A model generated the notes under the pieces. The model ran no database searches. It saw nothing but the letters and a program-made list of their open reading frames with translations, and was not told the DNA's origin. A program made the translations under genes and the position numbers. A DNA stretch of 64,000 nucleotides from Zygaena filipendulae. Its lineage: Eukaryota > Arthropoda > Insecta > Lepidoptera > Zygaenidae. Shown here piece after piece: positions 1-11,270 of the stretch (position 1 is its first letter; every line of letters begins with the position of its first letter). The stretch lies in assembly GCA_907165275.2 (NCBI GenBank), contig OU015650.1:1332001-1396000 (forward strand), read 5' to 3'.

Positions 1-644
1 AGGTTGGGCATTTTAAGCTTGTCCTTCCTTCTGAGTCTGGAATAAAGACACTTTTAATCGTCTGAGCAACTAATCAGTTGCTTTTTATTTCGTCTGAGGT
101 TGCTCCTTAGAAATTGTTTATTAACTAAGTAGAAACTTTAACTCAAATTTAAAAAGCATTCAGTTAATCGACACACAATAAACTATATTTCCGTGATCGA
201 AACCATTCCCCAAGAGGCTTCTTTCACTTGTGAATATCATAAGACGCAATTTGCAAGAGAAAAAGAAAATTACATCCACGACAATAACATATTAAAATAA
301 ATTATGTGGTTTGAAAAAATAACATGTTACAATTTACATGATTATGATAACGTTTAAAAAATTTAAAATTCGTGTTTTTATTTAAAAACGAAGAGTCCAT
401 ATTATACCGATTTCCCTGACGCTTAACTTCAGAACCAACCGTAGGTACTTTCATAAAAACTTCCACCTCCCTTTGGTTTTAGTAGAGATTCAATTTCCAT
501 AAACTCTTTCTTAATGCTTGCCTACCCGTAGTGCCTATACGTTGGTTTCAGCTGTGCATTGATGAAACAGTGCATTAAATAAAGAAAATATAAGTGAATT
601 TATTCTAAATTTGGCGACTTTGTACCCCTTTTCTGACTAAGAGA

Positions 645-957
645 CAACCCACACGGTGCGGCACGGCTCAGGTACGGCGCCTGAGCGGCGCCGCGCCGCT
701 GCGGTATATTACATACAAAAATGCGTTGTAGCCACCCCGGCGCCTTGCGGCGCGCTCCGGCGCCGCGCCGCGCTCGCATCGGAGCCGAGACGAGGCGGGG
801 AAGGGAGTAAGCGGCTCGTTGTTGTTTGTCCTGTTCTGTCACATAGCGATGGGCATGCCTACTCTTTTTGTCGCCGCTGCGGCACCGCGTTGCCCGTGTG
901 GTCGCCAATGCGGCGAAATGACTTGCGGCGCGACGCCGTGCCGTATCGTGTGGGTTG
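645..957. mobile_element. GC-rich MITE with terminal inverted repeats
   Basis: The left end CAACCCACACGGTGCGGCAC is matched in inverted orientation by the right end (GTGCCGTATCGTGTGGGTTG); about 19 of 22 positions agree. The interior is far richer in G+C and CpG than the flanks, with many GCGCC/GGCGC runs. Open frames on both strands inside it are by-products of this composition. No transposase is encoded. ACTAA occurs just outside both ends but a clean target duplication is not certain. Confidence 0.6.
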
Positions 958-1227
958 GCACTAACGCAGCACTTTTACGACTCCTATGAGCCTAAGTGAA
1001 CGATAAAGTAAGCAAGCATTTCGAAACAACGCACCGACCGGTTGTGAAACATTCTGTTAGTTACATTATTGTGCTAATGCACATAAAAGATTAGCTGGAT
1101 CTTTATTACAAGTATTATGATAGCATTAGTTAACGTTTGCAATCGGATATTGATCTGTCGTTTAGCGGCTGGGGCGATGATTACCTACTTAATAAAAATT
1201 AACAGCAGCCTTATCCCTACTAATATT

Positions 1228-1424
1228 ATTTAATAAATGCGAAAGTAACTCTGTCTGTCTGTTTTTTTACGATTTCACGCCTTAACGGCTCAACCGATCA
1301 TCATGAAATTTTGCATACACGATGTTAGGGGTACAGAGAAGGACAAAGGGTACTTTTTATCCCGGAATTCCCGCGGGAACTCCCAACTTATCACGGGTGA
1401 AACCGCGGGGAAAAACTAGTAACT
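1228..1424 (-). repeat. TTTCACCCGCG repeat
   Basis: It carries the family's diagnostic parts in reverse order: a cctTAACGGCTCAACCGATCATCATGAAATT-type segment, GTACAGAGAAGGACA, TTTTTATCCCGGAATTCCCG and GTGAAACCGCGGGG, ending in an ACTAGT-like border. The family is short, non-coding and present about 30 times in this window. I take it to be a SINE or LINE-tail family; the exact library name cannot be assigned from sequence alone. Confidence 0.75.
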
Positions 1425-1830
1425 AAATACTATTACTACTAACAGACAGACGCACGGACTTTGTTTTATAATATTATTCTTTGATATTATGAATAAGGAT
1501 ACATTAAATAAAAAAAAAGCTCATCACATAACAATAAATTATACTCTGCTTTCCAAACGAAATTATCTCTGATCAAATAATAAAATTAGCCATTCTTTAT
1601 ATTATCATTTTGAATAAAACTCATCATCAAGCATTTTCTAATCCGTAGATTAAATTTACGATCCGCTAATATCACCATGAAATTTATACACACTGACGTT
1701 TATCTTTTTTAAACTGACGAGCTTTCATTTCGCGAGATGATACAGATGTACATATAAAATGGTTTAGCTCCCAAACAAATAGCCAGTGCTCTGATCCTTG
1801 CCAGGATATCCAGAAAATTCGGAGTCCTAC

Positions 1831-1978
1831 CTTCATAATGGTTGTCGTCGTCGTCATTGGGGAGTCCAGCGCCGATCTGCCGGCAAAGGTCCTCATAGTC
1901 AGCCCAGTACGCCGCCAGCGCCGCGGGGTCGGGCGCGCGCGGAGGCAGCGGCAACGCCATTCGGACCTCCGGACACTC
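1831..1978 (-). CDS. Candidate internal coding exon of an unrecognised protein
   Basis: On the minus strand a pyrimidine/TTTCCAACCAG acceptor is followed by 148 nt of open frame and a donor GTAGGA after TATGAAG. The frame entered at phase 0 begins ECPEVRMALPLPPRAPDPAA, continues with LAAYWADYEDLCRQIGAG and ends in an acidic NDDDDNHYE; it leaves at phase 1. The segment is GC-rich against an AT-rich background, as are the Tap42 exons. No second exon of the same gene was found, so the gene must extend left of the window or have exons I could not recognise. The family is not recognised. A chance GC-rich frame cannot be excluded. Confidence 0.45.
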
Positions 1979-2212
1979 CTGGTTGGAAATAAAAATAATC
2001 TATACATATAAAAAGATATTATAAATCTTATACTTAAATTAAAATAATTAAATAAATTAATTAATTAAATGTTACTTATAAAAATAAATAGCCACTCAAA
2101 ATACAAACTGCTTATACAAGTACTTCATTAAAGTTGTGAAATTGTGATACAGTTTTGTGCTGTGCCCTATAAACTGTTTATTAACTATCTTAAGACCTTT
2201 TCGTTACTTAAT

Positions 2213-2443
2213 TTATGTGCAATAAATAAATAAATAAATAAAATGCTTTGTCCTGAATGACTGATGGATCAACGCACAGCCTAAACCGCTGATCGTAGAG
2301 ACCTGAAACTTGGAGGGTGTGTTCTTTGTATGACGTAGGCATCCGATAAGAAAGGATTTTTGAAAATGGATTGCAAAGTTTGTATGGAACAATTCCACGG
2401 GAGCTTCGAAATTATTGCGGGTGAAACCGCGCGGGACAGCTAG
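2213..2443 (-). repeat. TTTCACCCGCG repeat, second subfamily, with (AAAT)n border
   Basis: It shares GACTGATGGATCAACGCACA, CTGATCGTAGAGACCTGAAA and TTTGTATGGAACAATTCC with copies at 37752-37960 and 59386-59606, and ends in GTGAAACCGCGCGGGACAGC. A short (AAAT)n tract at 2220-2243 abuts its left side. This subfamily has a different body from the main one but the same CGCGGTTTCACC end. Confidence 0.7.
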
Positions 2444-3288
2444 TTATAGTATATAAAAATCCTAACACCAACAAGGAAACTCGTTTTTTTCCATTTAATA
2501 TCAGGTCTGGTGGTGATTATTTTTTAGTTCAGTTTAATACTTTTAGAGGTATTTAAATAAAAGAGAAAAAGGAGTTCATTTTGACACATAGAATATGTGA
2601 TGGACTATCGCATTTTTTAATTTATTCTAAGCGGTATATTTTTACTAAAGACCGAAAGGTTTCTGGCAATAAAATAAGTAATTGAAGATTACGTCTCAAA
2701 TTGAACGCCTTCCGAGCTGGTCTTCTTTACCATTCCGAGCTGATTGAGTTAGTTCGATTTACCTACTCCTTGGTAGGTACAACTAATAAAAGCCTTGCCT
2801 GCGCTAACAGATAACGCTTCAGGAACGATAGGAAATATTGGGACATTCATTGGCAGTAACAACCAAACAAATAATTTAGGTAATTAAGATTGCATCCAAG
2901 CACTATGGAAACTAGAGCGACGATGTGCCCGAAAACTTCTAGAAAATTACGTCACAAACCACTCCAAAAGCAAGCAAACGAAGCGCGTATATATTTAATG
3001 GCCGCAGGTAGATATGTAGGTTCACGCAACCGCGTCAAACATAACAATAAACAAAGTTCCTAATTGCAAAAATAAAATGTTGCGAAATTAATAAACAAAA
3101 TATAGAATAATGACACTGCACTAAATGCGCACGGTGGCAACGTGCTGGATCTTTACGAAATATACTTAGCGGGTGTGTTGCTATTACTTGCTATTCAAGA
3201 ACCGAGCCTGACGACGGACAATGCCTAAGTTCTCATTGCAAAATAATACACACTTTTATCTATGAATTTAATTAAATATATTTTATAC
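2444..3288. other. No recognisable feature
   Basis: AT-rich sequence with several GGTAGGTAC-type short tracts. No splice-bounded open frame, terminal inverted repeat or known element part was recognised. Confidence 0.4.
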
Positions 3289-3460
3289 TAGCCGTAACTC
3301 GCTGTTTCACCCGCGCGAGTTTCGGAATTCGCACAGAAACATTTTTTTTCTAAAAGTAGCCCTTAGTTGCTCCTTATAACATCAGCTATCTACCAGTGAA
3401 AGTCCTGTTAAAATCGGTGCAGCCAGAAGTATCTACCTACAGTATTTACTTTCATATGCA
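3289..3460 (+). repeat. Diverged TTTCACCCGCG repeat
   Basis: It begins TACTAGCCGTAACTCGCTGT followed by TTTCACCCGCGCGAG and TTCGGAATTCGCAC, then decays. The body is only partly matched to better copies. Confidence 0.55.
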
Positions 3461-3995
3461 TTTGTGAAAAGCTGTTAATTTGGAATTACAAACAGACACT
3501 TCAATTTTATTTATATATATGTATAGACTCTTACAGCTGGATTTTTCAAATGCTTCGCGTCCTAGTACTATGAACTATCTCATATTATATCTTTGCCCAG
3601 CTAGTTTTCATGAGTGCTTATCTGTTTCTCTGAAAACCAGCAACGGCCCACGGTTTCACTCGCATAAACTAAAAATAGAGGGCAATAGGTAAACCGTAAA
3701 GGTGTTTCAAATGAAAGATTTGAGCTTAAAACGCTCATATTAGAGTTTACATTAAAACTTCCTTTTGACACACCCTAATTAGTACCTACCTAAAGTAAAT
3801 ACGGATAAAGTTATCACGAGTAACATATTCAAAATGTATTTTTATGGCCCATTGTTGCGAACTTGGAAGAAATAAGCTTAAAGTAATCCTTAATTAAAAT
3901 AAGACGGAAAAAAGCATTTATTTGGAGATCGGGAAACAACGTGCGAGACACCAACATGATAAGAAGATAACCCAATGATATTATCACTACATAGT

Positions 3996-4195
3996 AAAAA
4001 CAAAGTCGCTTCCCGCTATCTGTCCTTATGTAGATATGCTTTTAGATCTTTAAAAGTACGCAACGGATTTTCATGCGGTTTTCACCAATAGATATAGAGT
4101 GATTCATGAGGAAGGTTTATATCTATATTTTATGCTGGAATTCCCGCGGAAACTCCGAAATTACCGCGGGTGAAACCGTGGGGGACAGCTAGTAA
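3996..4195 (-). repeat. TTTCACCCGCG repeat
   Basis: The segment carries GGATTTTCATGCGGTTTTCA, GGAATTCCCGCGGAAACTCC and GGGTGAAACCGTGGGGGACA, ending at CAGCTAGTAA. It is in reverse orientation with a full 3-part body. Confidence 0.7.
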
Positions 4196-5519
4196 GTAAT
4201 AAAGGAAGATAATCCATATAACAATAATCACGTAACAAGTATAATCTGAAGGTTGACAGTTAAAACAGAAACTATGTGTCTAACATGCCTAAACATCGTA
4301 ATGAGTTAGTTAATGACGTTAAAGAAAGAAAATATTTGTACAAGACTTACGAGGTGAGATATTTTGTCAGTGCTTGCTTATCAAACTTAACATGTCGCTA
4401 TTTTGTTCACAGCAAAGAATGAAAACGTCATACAGTTAATTAATCTGTTAAAAGTTAGTTGGTTAGTTAGTAGTTAAAAGGAATGTTGCAACTGGGTTTG
4501 CCTATATCTTTTACTAACGATGGACTAATCATAAACCGCTATCAATCAACATCCGTAACGAAAACCAAGTAGTCATTTTAGGAAGTCGACTTTTAGGAAA
4601 GTAGTCGTGTTGGGAAAACTAAGTAGGTAGTCGTTTTAGTACAGTGCTCATTTTAGGAAAGATGTCATTATCAAACTAAAGGACTTTAACGACTATTGTA
4701 TGATTTAAAACAAAATCGGAACTCAATTACATGGACAGGTAAATGAAATTTGACCATCACTTTTAATTGTTGTGACTGAAATTTTATTCAGGCTGATACC
4801 ACAGGATGACAGCGATAAGTCAACGTAATCTAACCTAGAATAAACCTACACGACTCAACAAACCAAACAATAAAAGGATACGAACACCCACTCAATGCGA
4901 AGTTCTGACAAGCAGAAATATCTCATCTCATTTCCGTAGCAACACAGCACCTACTGATGACACCATTCCGTTTGTGGCTCTGGTTCAAGCCAGTTTGATC
5001 TTTATATTCGTCAGCAATTAAGCCTATAATCCCATAATTGTGGGGAGAAAAAAATATTTGTCAAAGCAAAGCCGTCATTACGTAAATCCCACTTTATCTA
5101 TCTATATATAGAAGCATTCTGGAGCCAAAATGCATTGATGCGCCAGAAACAAAAATTGCAGAGTAACAAAAAATCGGTTCACTCAGTCGAAAGTTCTGAG
5201 GTAACAAACATAAGAAATAAAAAATTATAATTAAAAAAAAACATACGCATCGAACCGGGAACCTCCTTCGTCCCTGAAGTCAGTTACAAAGGCTTTCAGA
5301 CAACCAAATTAAAGGTAACTTTATAAGGATTTTATTACTCATACCAACTTATAAGAGTGATTCTTAGAAGGCTCACCCAGTCGTCGCCCGTCGGTATGAT
5401 GATATCAAAAAGAATTTTCTTCACAGTAAAATTATTTAACAACACTTACCCAACTATAAAACGCAATAGAAAATATGTATTTGGTATGTTTTAATATATG
5501 TATACGTAGGTAATATATT
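4196..5519. other. Unannotated AT-rich stretch with a Pol III B-box-like fragment
   Basis: No gene recognised. At 5249-5275 the reverse strand reads GGAGGTTCCCGGTTCGATGC, which resembles a tRNA-type B box, as in a tRNA-derived SINE remnant; no matching A box or cloverleaf was found. Short TAGTCGTTTTAG-like iterations occur at 4570-4660. Confidence 0.35.
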
Positions 5520-5925
5520 TTTTAATACAGTTGCTCAAAAAGTGGCGTATTGCAGGGACGTTTAGCGTTCGGGATGTGGGCTATTACATACTCGAGCTTT
5601 TTGTTTACCTTTCCCGAACTCGTGCGTTCTCTTTGGCGACACGACTTTGACACACTTTTTGCATTGCGAAACGTAGGTTTCGCATTACTAATACGACTAG
5701 CGCCATCTCTTGATCACAGTTGGAACTTAGTTGAGTTTGTTGTGTTTTTGATATTTTATTAAATTGCTTAATTTTTTCGTAACTGTATTAAAAATAGTTG
5801 TTCAGTACACGTGCGGAACCGTCATTGCAACTAGTTTCGACTGTCAACCCTCACCTTCGGCTGCGCCTCGGCTCGGGTAGACATTTGTCGGAACTCTTTG
5901 CAATGACAGGCTTTCCGCACTTATA
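5520..5925. mobile_element. Composite element with two sets of inverted repeats
   Basis: TAATACAGTT near 5525 is inverted as AACTGTATTA near 5780. An inner pair, GTGCGGAACCGTCATTGCAA at 5812 and TTGCAATGACAGGCTTTCCG at 5897, brackets a CpG-rich core. This is the layout of non-autonomous DNA elements. The 70-codon frame over the left part resembles nothing known and is left out. Confidence 0.45.
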
Positions 5926-6439
5926 ATGAAATATACTATTGTTTATATTATTCATATTTACCTATGTTTCGGGTTTTTTTAAATATAAATGTAAATAATT
6001 ATGCTAGGTACCTACCTATAGGTAGGTACTGCATCCTCACCGCAATATTGTCGTTTATGTTTATGTTTATCTAAAACCTTTTTTACGTTGTGGAAGATGA
6101 TAAATATAATTTGGACGCAGATAAGCAATAACATGTTAACCCACAAACTTAAGTTATTGATTCAGAACGATTTATTGAGAGTTAGGGAACGTTTTTTAAT
6201 TATGTGTTAACCTTATTACATTGCTTAAATATGTAACTAAATATTTAACATAAAAGATGTTGACACAAAATGGCGCTATACTTTTAAAACACGATTTACT
6301 CAAAATTTCTCCAGTGTTAACACACTATTGCTTATCTATGTCCATTTATTATTCTTGAACTAGACAGCTAACGTTTAATAGCTATTGTAGGAATAGCTAA
6401 TGTAAAAGATAGGTATTTACCTATATAAGTTACGCAGTC

Positions 6440-6580
6440 AGTCGTTTTTTAATGATTATTTTAAGTAAAGATTTTAAAAACAAAACTGCCGCACTCAGAG
6501 TCATTCATTAAATTAATTTCAATTGCCACTTAACCAAATTTAACTTAATTATTTAAATGCCAATTTGAACTTAGGCATGA
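6440..6580 (+). mobile_element. MITE-C copy, partial
   Basis: Contains ACAAAACTGCCGCACTCAGA followed by TTCATTAAATTAATTTCAAT and a decayed right half. The same modules occur at 45987-46225 and 56440-56568. Confidence 0.6.
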
Positions 6581-7122
6581 GTAGAATCCAATTTTGTTAC
6601 TTAATAAAATAATATTTGCTGATTGAACAACAAAAAAATCCCGAATAGGTAGGTACGTGGGAATTTGCAAATTTTAAACACATAACTACGTAGACATAAA
6701 GCTATATGCACACAGCATGGAATGTCGCTGCCTTCGTGTCTGATGTCATCGACTCAATATCTTCTCGCGTTGTGATTCACCTATGGACGGGTACATAGGA
6801 CTCTTTGGACTATTAAACCCGAGTGCGCCAGCGGTTTTATTGCTGCAAGAGTGCTAGTTATGTGTCCTGCAGAGTGTGGTCCGGCTTTAGCTATAGGACA
6901 TGATACGCGATAACAGCCAGTATTGCCTATTTGGCGGTTAAAAGGCATTCACATTAATTGCTCAGTAAAACAAAATATCATCAAGTTACTACCATCACAA
7001 AGCTTTTTTAATCTAACAGTACCTAACTGATATCATATAAAGAGAAAGAATTAGATTTTATGTATGTTTGTTTGTAATAAATAAACTAAAAATTACTTAA
7101 CCAATTTTAAAAATTCTTTCAC

Positions 7123-7721
7123 TAAAGGGTCTTTCAATAAGGACGGGTCGATTTTGACATGAAATAAAAAAGGCCGTGTGTGAGATTTTAACGATTTTTT
7201 TTTTTTATTTGAAAGAGCTATATATGCCATTATGTGTGGAAAATCACATCGTTTAAATATCCGCCGCGGCTTCTCACGGTGGCACGAATTCGAGTTGTCC
7301 AATGTTCAACAACTCTGCCGCATAGTTCGGGTTGAATTTCAGCGATAGCCTGAGCTATGTTGACTTTAAGGGCATCGGTCGATTGTGGCTTATTGGTATA
7401 GACCTGCGACTTAAGAAAACCCCACAAAAAAAAGTCTAAAGGTGATAAGTCGAATTTGGCCACCAAACGTTGGAGAGTCGACTTTGAAGGACCACCTCGT
7501 CTGCCGTAAAATGGGCGCAATGCACGTAACGTTTGCACTAACGAACACTCATTTTGGTAATACATTTTTAACATTTGGACGTGTTGCTCAACCGTGTAAC
7601 TTGCCATGGTAATTTGGCATTACTAACTGAATAAAAAAATATAGGTTAGAAAGACGACGTTAAAACAACATGGCCGCCACAGGCTGCCAACATCGACCCG
7701 TCCCTATTGAAAGACCCTTTA
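7123..7721 (-). mobile_element. Mariner/Tc1-superfamily deletion derivative with matching ends
   Basis: The left end AAGGGTCTTTCAATAAGGAC (then GGGTCGAT) is inverted at the right end as ATCGACCCGTCCC followed by TATTGAAAGACCCTT. About 28 bp of ends agree with one difference, and the element is flanked by TA on both sides, as expected for this superfamily. At about 600 bp it is roughly half the length of an autonomous element. It holds one open frame (7230-7607) on the minus strand. Confidence 0.85.
7230..7607 (-). CDS. Internally deleted mariner-type transposase: HTH domain joined to the C-terminal tail
   Basis: A 125-residue frame starts at an ATG in good context (gccATGg on the coding strand). 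Residues 1-52 form the N-terminal helix-turn-helix part often called DUF4817 (YTVEQHVQMLKMYYQNECSL, then GGPSKSTLQRLVAKF). From residue 53 it continues directly with DLSPLDFFLWGFLKSQVY and NKPQSTDALKVNIAQAI, which in full-length relatives belongs to the end of the DDE/D domain. The first two catalytic aspartates and most of the fold are missing, so it cannot cut DNA; at most the last acidic residue (in PLDFFLWG) survives. The deletion keeps the frame and there are no stops or frameshifts. It should retain end-binding ability, hence a possible repressor. Whether it is expressed is unknown. Confidence 0.75.
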   Translation of the reverse strand: MASYTVEQHVQMLKMYYQNECSLVQTLRALRPFYGRRGGPSKSTLQRLVAKFDLSPLDFFLWGFLKSQVYTNKPQSTDALKVNIAQAIAEIQPELCGRVVEHWTTRIRATVRSRGGYLNDVIFHT

Positions 7722-8318
7722 GTAGGAAGCTGTAGTATTCCTGAGTGACATAGGGTACTTTTATGCCGGAATTCGCGAGGAAACTCCGCAATTAACGCGA
7801 GCGTAACCGTGGGGGATCGACTAGTTATAAATAACCTTTACTTATAACCTTAATATTATTATGTTATCGCAACTCGTTGTTTCATGTACATACATTTAAC
7901 GAAAGTGCGATATTGCAAGCACGGAGCACTAAACCAATATCATCGTCGGTAGCGAACTTGCAACTAACTGGTGTCATTGACCTCTTTTAACGATAAAGCG
8001 AAATGTACAATGATAAATTATTACTAGAAACAATTGATCATCTTTTTATTTACGTTCACACCAGGTATATATGTATACAAGGTTAGTTGCACTGGCACTA
8101 AAACGAAAGGGTATGAAAGTGTCCATGATAATAAATTTTCCCTAACTAATGTTTTAGCCAAATTAGTTAGTAGTTAGTTATTAGTCAACATGATTTTTTT
8201 CGAGTACTCTACACAGTAACCACCTACACTATTACGTTTTATAAAATCATACTAAATACATGTTTTACAAATAATTGTGTGAAATTATACAACAAATTCA
8301 ATGTAACAATTTTTTTTG

Positions 8319-8463
8319 GCTTGGTTTCCATAAAACAAGCTTAGGTAGGTATAACTATAGTATCAAGTAGATCTACCTAATAATAATAATAATCCACTTC
8401 ACAACACACAGATCTACTTGATCCCACACTAAGCTATATAAGCTTGTGTCGTGGAAACCAAGC
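8319..8463. mobile_element. MITE-B, foldback with GCTTGGTTTCCA ends
   Basis: GCTTGGTTTCCA (8319-8330) is perfectly inverted at 8452-8463. The arms stay similar inward through ACAAGCTT and ATCAAGTAGATCT to a central run of TAATAATAATAAT, giving arms of about 60 nt. Single-armed relatives lie at 24160-24240 and 43771-43838. Confidence 0.75.
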
Positions 8464-9333
8464 AAACGTGTTATATACTACACATATTATCTAGACACGC
8501 GGGCGCGTGTCAAGCTGAAGTTCTCAAGCTGACGAGAACTGGCGAACCGCACCGTGTGTAATATTAAACGAACCATTTGGAGTCAATTTTCACCCCCCAT
8601 AATTCAAACTATTTAACATAAACATGTCAAATTTGGCTCATGTATTAAGACTCGCGAGATAAACATGGGCTCCAAATTTCATAAGCACACCTCATACGGG
8701 CTTTTAGATATTAACGTCAAAAATCGTGATTTTTATCACTGACTGACCTATAGACCAAAATTATAACCGACTTCCAGATAACCTAGGAACTTGATATTTG
8801 GCATCAATGTAGACTTTTAGGCGTAAACAAAGGGAAAAATCTGAAAACTGGAAAAACTTTAAAAAAATTGATAATTATCAATAATTTAAGTTTTTAGATT
8901 TTTCCAATCAAGAAGGTAATATAACAAAGTTAAGTATTGTAGTATGCAACTGGCTAATCAGAATTTTAAATATTTTACGTCACTCCATTAAACTAAGTCA
9001 AACATTGACAATTAATACTTTCGTTATCAGCACGAATTTTTCTATGGTTTATACGTATAAAACTAGCTATTTAGTATCAATTCTTTTGCCGGCGAAGTCG
9101 ACAACTAAGCACTCACTTTGGCTTCCACTTTCACATTTATGTTTTTGATGGGATTACATAATACTTTATGTCTTGCAAAAACCTATTCTACCTTTAAAAA
9201 ATGTGCACCTGACACATATGCACATGACACATAGTTTTCAATAAAGACATAAGTATATTATACAGGTCCGTGGTTTTATTTTTTATTTCTTATTCAAATG
9301 TGGCTCTACTTTACTCCATGATATCTATAAACT

Positions 9334-9515
9334 CAGCGGTCGGCAACTCGCGGCTCTTTGACTCCTTGGCTCTTCCACAAAATGTTCACGCATGCACGGA
9401 ATATTACATAAGGGTTATTTTGCGTTGTAAGACGACTATAAATTGAACACCGTCTCTTACTAAATCAAACCAAGTTAAAAATGGCTCTTTTGGATGACAT
9501 GGTTGCCGACCACTG
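9334..9515. mobile_element. hAT-type MITE
   Basis: The ends are CAGCGGTCGGCAAC and its inverse GTTGCCGACCACTG, matching the CAGnGGT...-type termini of hAT elements. The eight bases outside each end (TATAAACT at left, TATTTACT at right) agree at six of eight positions, consistent with an aged 8-bp target duplication. Length is 182 bp; no coding capacity. Confidence 0.75.
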
Positions 9516-10196
9516 TATTTACTTAGTAATTGTAATTCCATATTAAGTAAATCCTTTCACATTTAGACAAAAAATTACTCATGCGAATTTAATATAAGTT
9601 AACAAAAAAATATACAATAATATCACCATTGCACCACACCACGGCACACCTGATGTAAATTTATGAAAAATAAATAATAATTATAACGTACCTACGAAAT
9701 ACTAATTAGCACATAGTGAAAGTTACACTAAGTAGCAACAATCTAATTTACAATTAATAAAAAAAAAAATAGTCGGAGTTTTGCAAATGCTAAGCTGAAG
9801 CAAGGCTCTGTTATGTTGGTTTACGTAATAAAATAAATTTTAATGCATAACATAATTGGTTACAACTGAGAGAACATGCGGTTATAATTGATTGTGCAAT
9901 TAGACATACATATATGTCACAAACTCGGTGTCTTGGTGGGCGATATCCTTTTTTATTCAAAATTATGTTACCCACGGATAGGATTGCCACCACAACACTT
10001 ATAATATAGTATCGTACTAGGTATATTAGGTATGTGTTTTGGAAAAATAATATAATGAGTACGAAAAATATATTTTCATTACTCATACTCGGAAAGTAGG
10101 TCTGAAGTTGCCTGAGAAGCGCTCGCTACGCTCGGGCGCCAAACCCCGTCTCGGGACTAAATAAGTTACTTTCCCCCCTAGGATAACAATGTACTA

Positions 10197-10385
10197 TTTT
10201 ATCCCTAATTCAATTGACTGTGACGGGTCTAGAACGGGTAGCATTCATAGACAAATTATTGCCAGGTTGACACTTTGACGTTTTGTTGCCGCGAATGCGT
10301 TTCGTTCTGAAATTCCGCGCTGCGAGGGCGTTCTAGGCCAGTCACAGTTAATTTAAAAAAGCGCGACAGTTGAATTAAGGATAAA
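10197..10385. mobile_element. Foldback-like repeat
   Basis: ATCCCTAATTCAATTGACTG near 10201 pairs with TTGAATTAAGGAT near 10371, and GACTGTGAC near 10215 with GTCACAGTTAATT near 10341. The core is CpG-rich. The flanking piece 10083-10180 (GCGCTCGCTACGCTCGGGCG, CCGTCTCGGGACTAAATAAG) resembles a common lepidopteran repeat and may belong to the same larger element. Confidence 0.45.
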
Positions 10386-10810
10386 AATTATAGTATTATA
10401 TATTATTTTCTATTATAATATTTATATAGTACGATTGCCTGAAATATATATTACGATACTATATATACATATAGTACGGGTGGCAACCCTAGTCTGAAAA
10501 CTTATGTTGCATAGATGATTATGGTCACGGAGATTGAGTGTCACTACGTTGACACGAATTGCTTAGCTACTTGATGCCGTCTGTACCAATTAATGCTAAT
10601 TAAATTAAAGCATGATATCATGTAGGTCGTCTCTATGTACATATAGTCATCAGCAGGCATATATGTATATGTAAACACTTTTGGCAGTCCTTGAATCCAA
10701 TTGCAATAGGAATAAAGTTCAAAGACAGTTAAAAAATAAAAAAGTTAAATAAAAAGTTAAATAAAGTTCAGTGTTTAAATATTGCCGCTGCTAACGGTAC
10801 ACATATAATG

Positions 10811-10877
10811 TGGGGTTTACACGGGTGACTAAAGCCGCACGATTTTACTGTCGCGCGGTGAAATCGACCCGTGTAAA
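10811..10877. repeat. Short imperfect hairpin with TTTACACGGGT ends
   Basis: GTTTACACGGGT is inverted as ACCCGTGTAAAC about 45 bp later, with partial pairing in between (GCCGCACGATTTTAC against GCGCGGTGAAATCG). It looks like a small foldback transposon or a remnant of one. Confidence 0.5.
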
Positions 10878-10924
10878 CTCCTCTTTATGAATCGAAAAGA
10901 TTATCACCGGCAATAAATACAACG

Positions 10925-11270
10925 TGTTAATGAATTAACCAAAAACCTGATACACCCCATTCAAAAAAATAAACAATAATATGACTAAAATATAAATTAT
11001 GTCGAAAAAATTAATAGTCTAAAAGTTATTCAACATTAGTTTAGAGGTGACCTATCTACGAAATTTCAAGCGCTACGCCGGCGCCTAATTCTCAACGACC
11101 GATTCAATTGTTTGCTACGGGCGGTTTACGCGCCAATTATTGTGTTATAAATCATTTAGACATGGGCTAGTAAAAATGAAAGAAAAATAACCTATATTAA
11201 AACATGGTGCGATCGATTCGGAAGTGGATTCTGAGCAAACTACTTTATAGTTTTCAGTTAATTCATTAAC
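10925..11270. mobile_element. MITE-D copy
   Basis: Perfect 14-bp ends GTTAATGAATTAAC / GTTAATTCATTAAC. The body (CTGATACACCCC, TTAATAGTCTAAAAGTTATT, CAACATTAGTTT, TCAAGCGCTACGCC, GACATGGGCTAGTAAAA) recurs collinearly at 40658-40978. Confidence 0.75.

Larger units (their letters stand above)
7050..7823 (-). repeat. TTTCACCCGCG repeat split by a mariner-type element
   Basis: Left of 7123 the sequence reads CCAATTTTAAAAATTCTTTC; right of 7721 it resumes as GTAGGAAGCTGTAGTATTCC followed by GAGTGACATAGGGTACTTTT and GGAATTCGCGAGGAAACTCC. The undisturbed copy at 38330-38532 reads these two pieces contiguously, so the mariner-type element landed inside an older repeat. Confidence 0.8.

Noticed and set aside
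600..964. Two opposing 102-codon frames rich in Arg and Ala
   Set aside because: They lie in the GC-rich MITE, where stops are rare on both strands.
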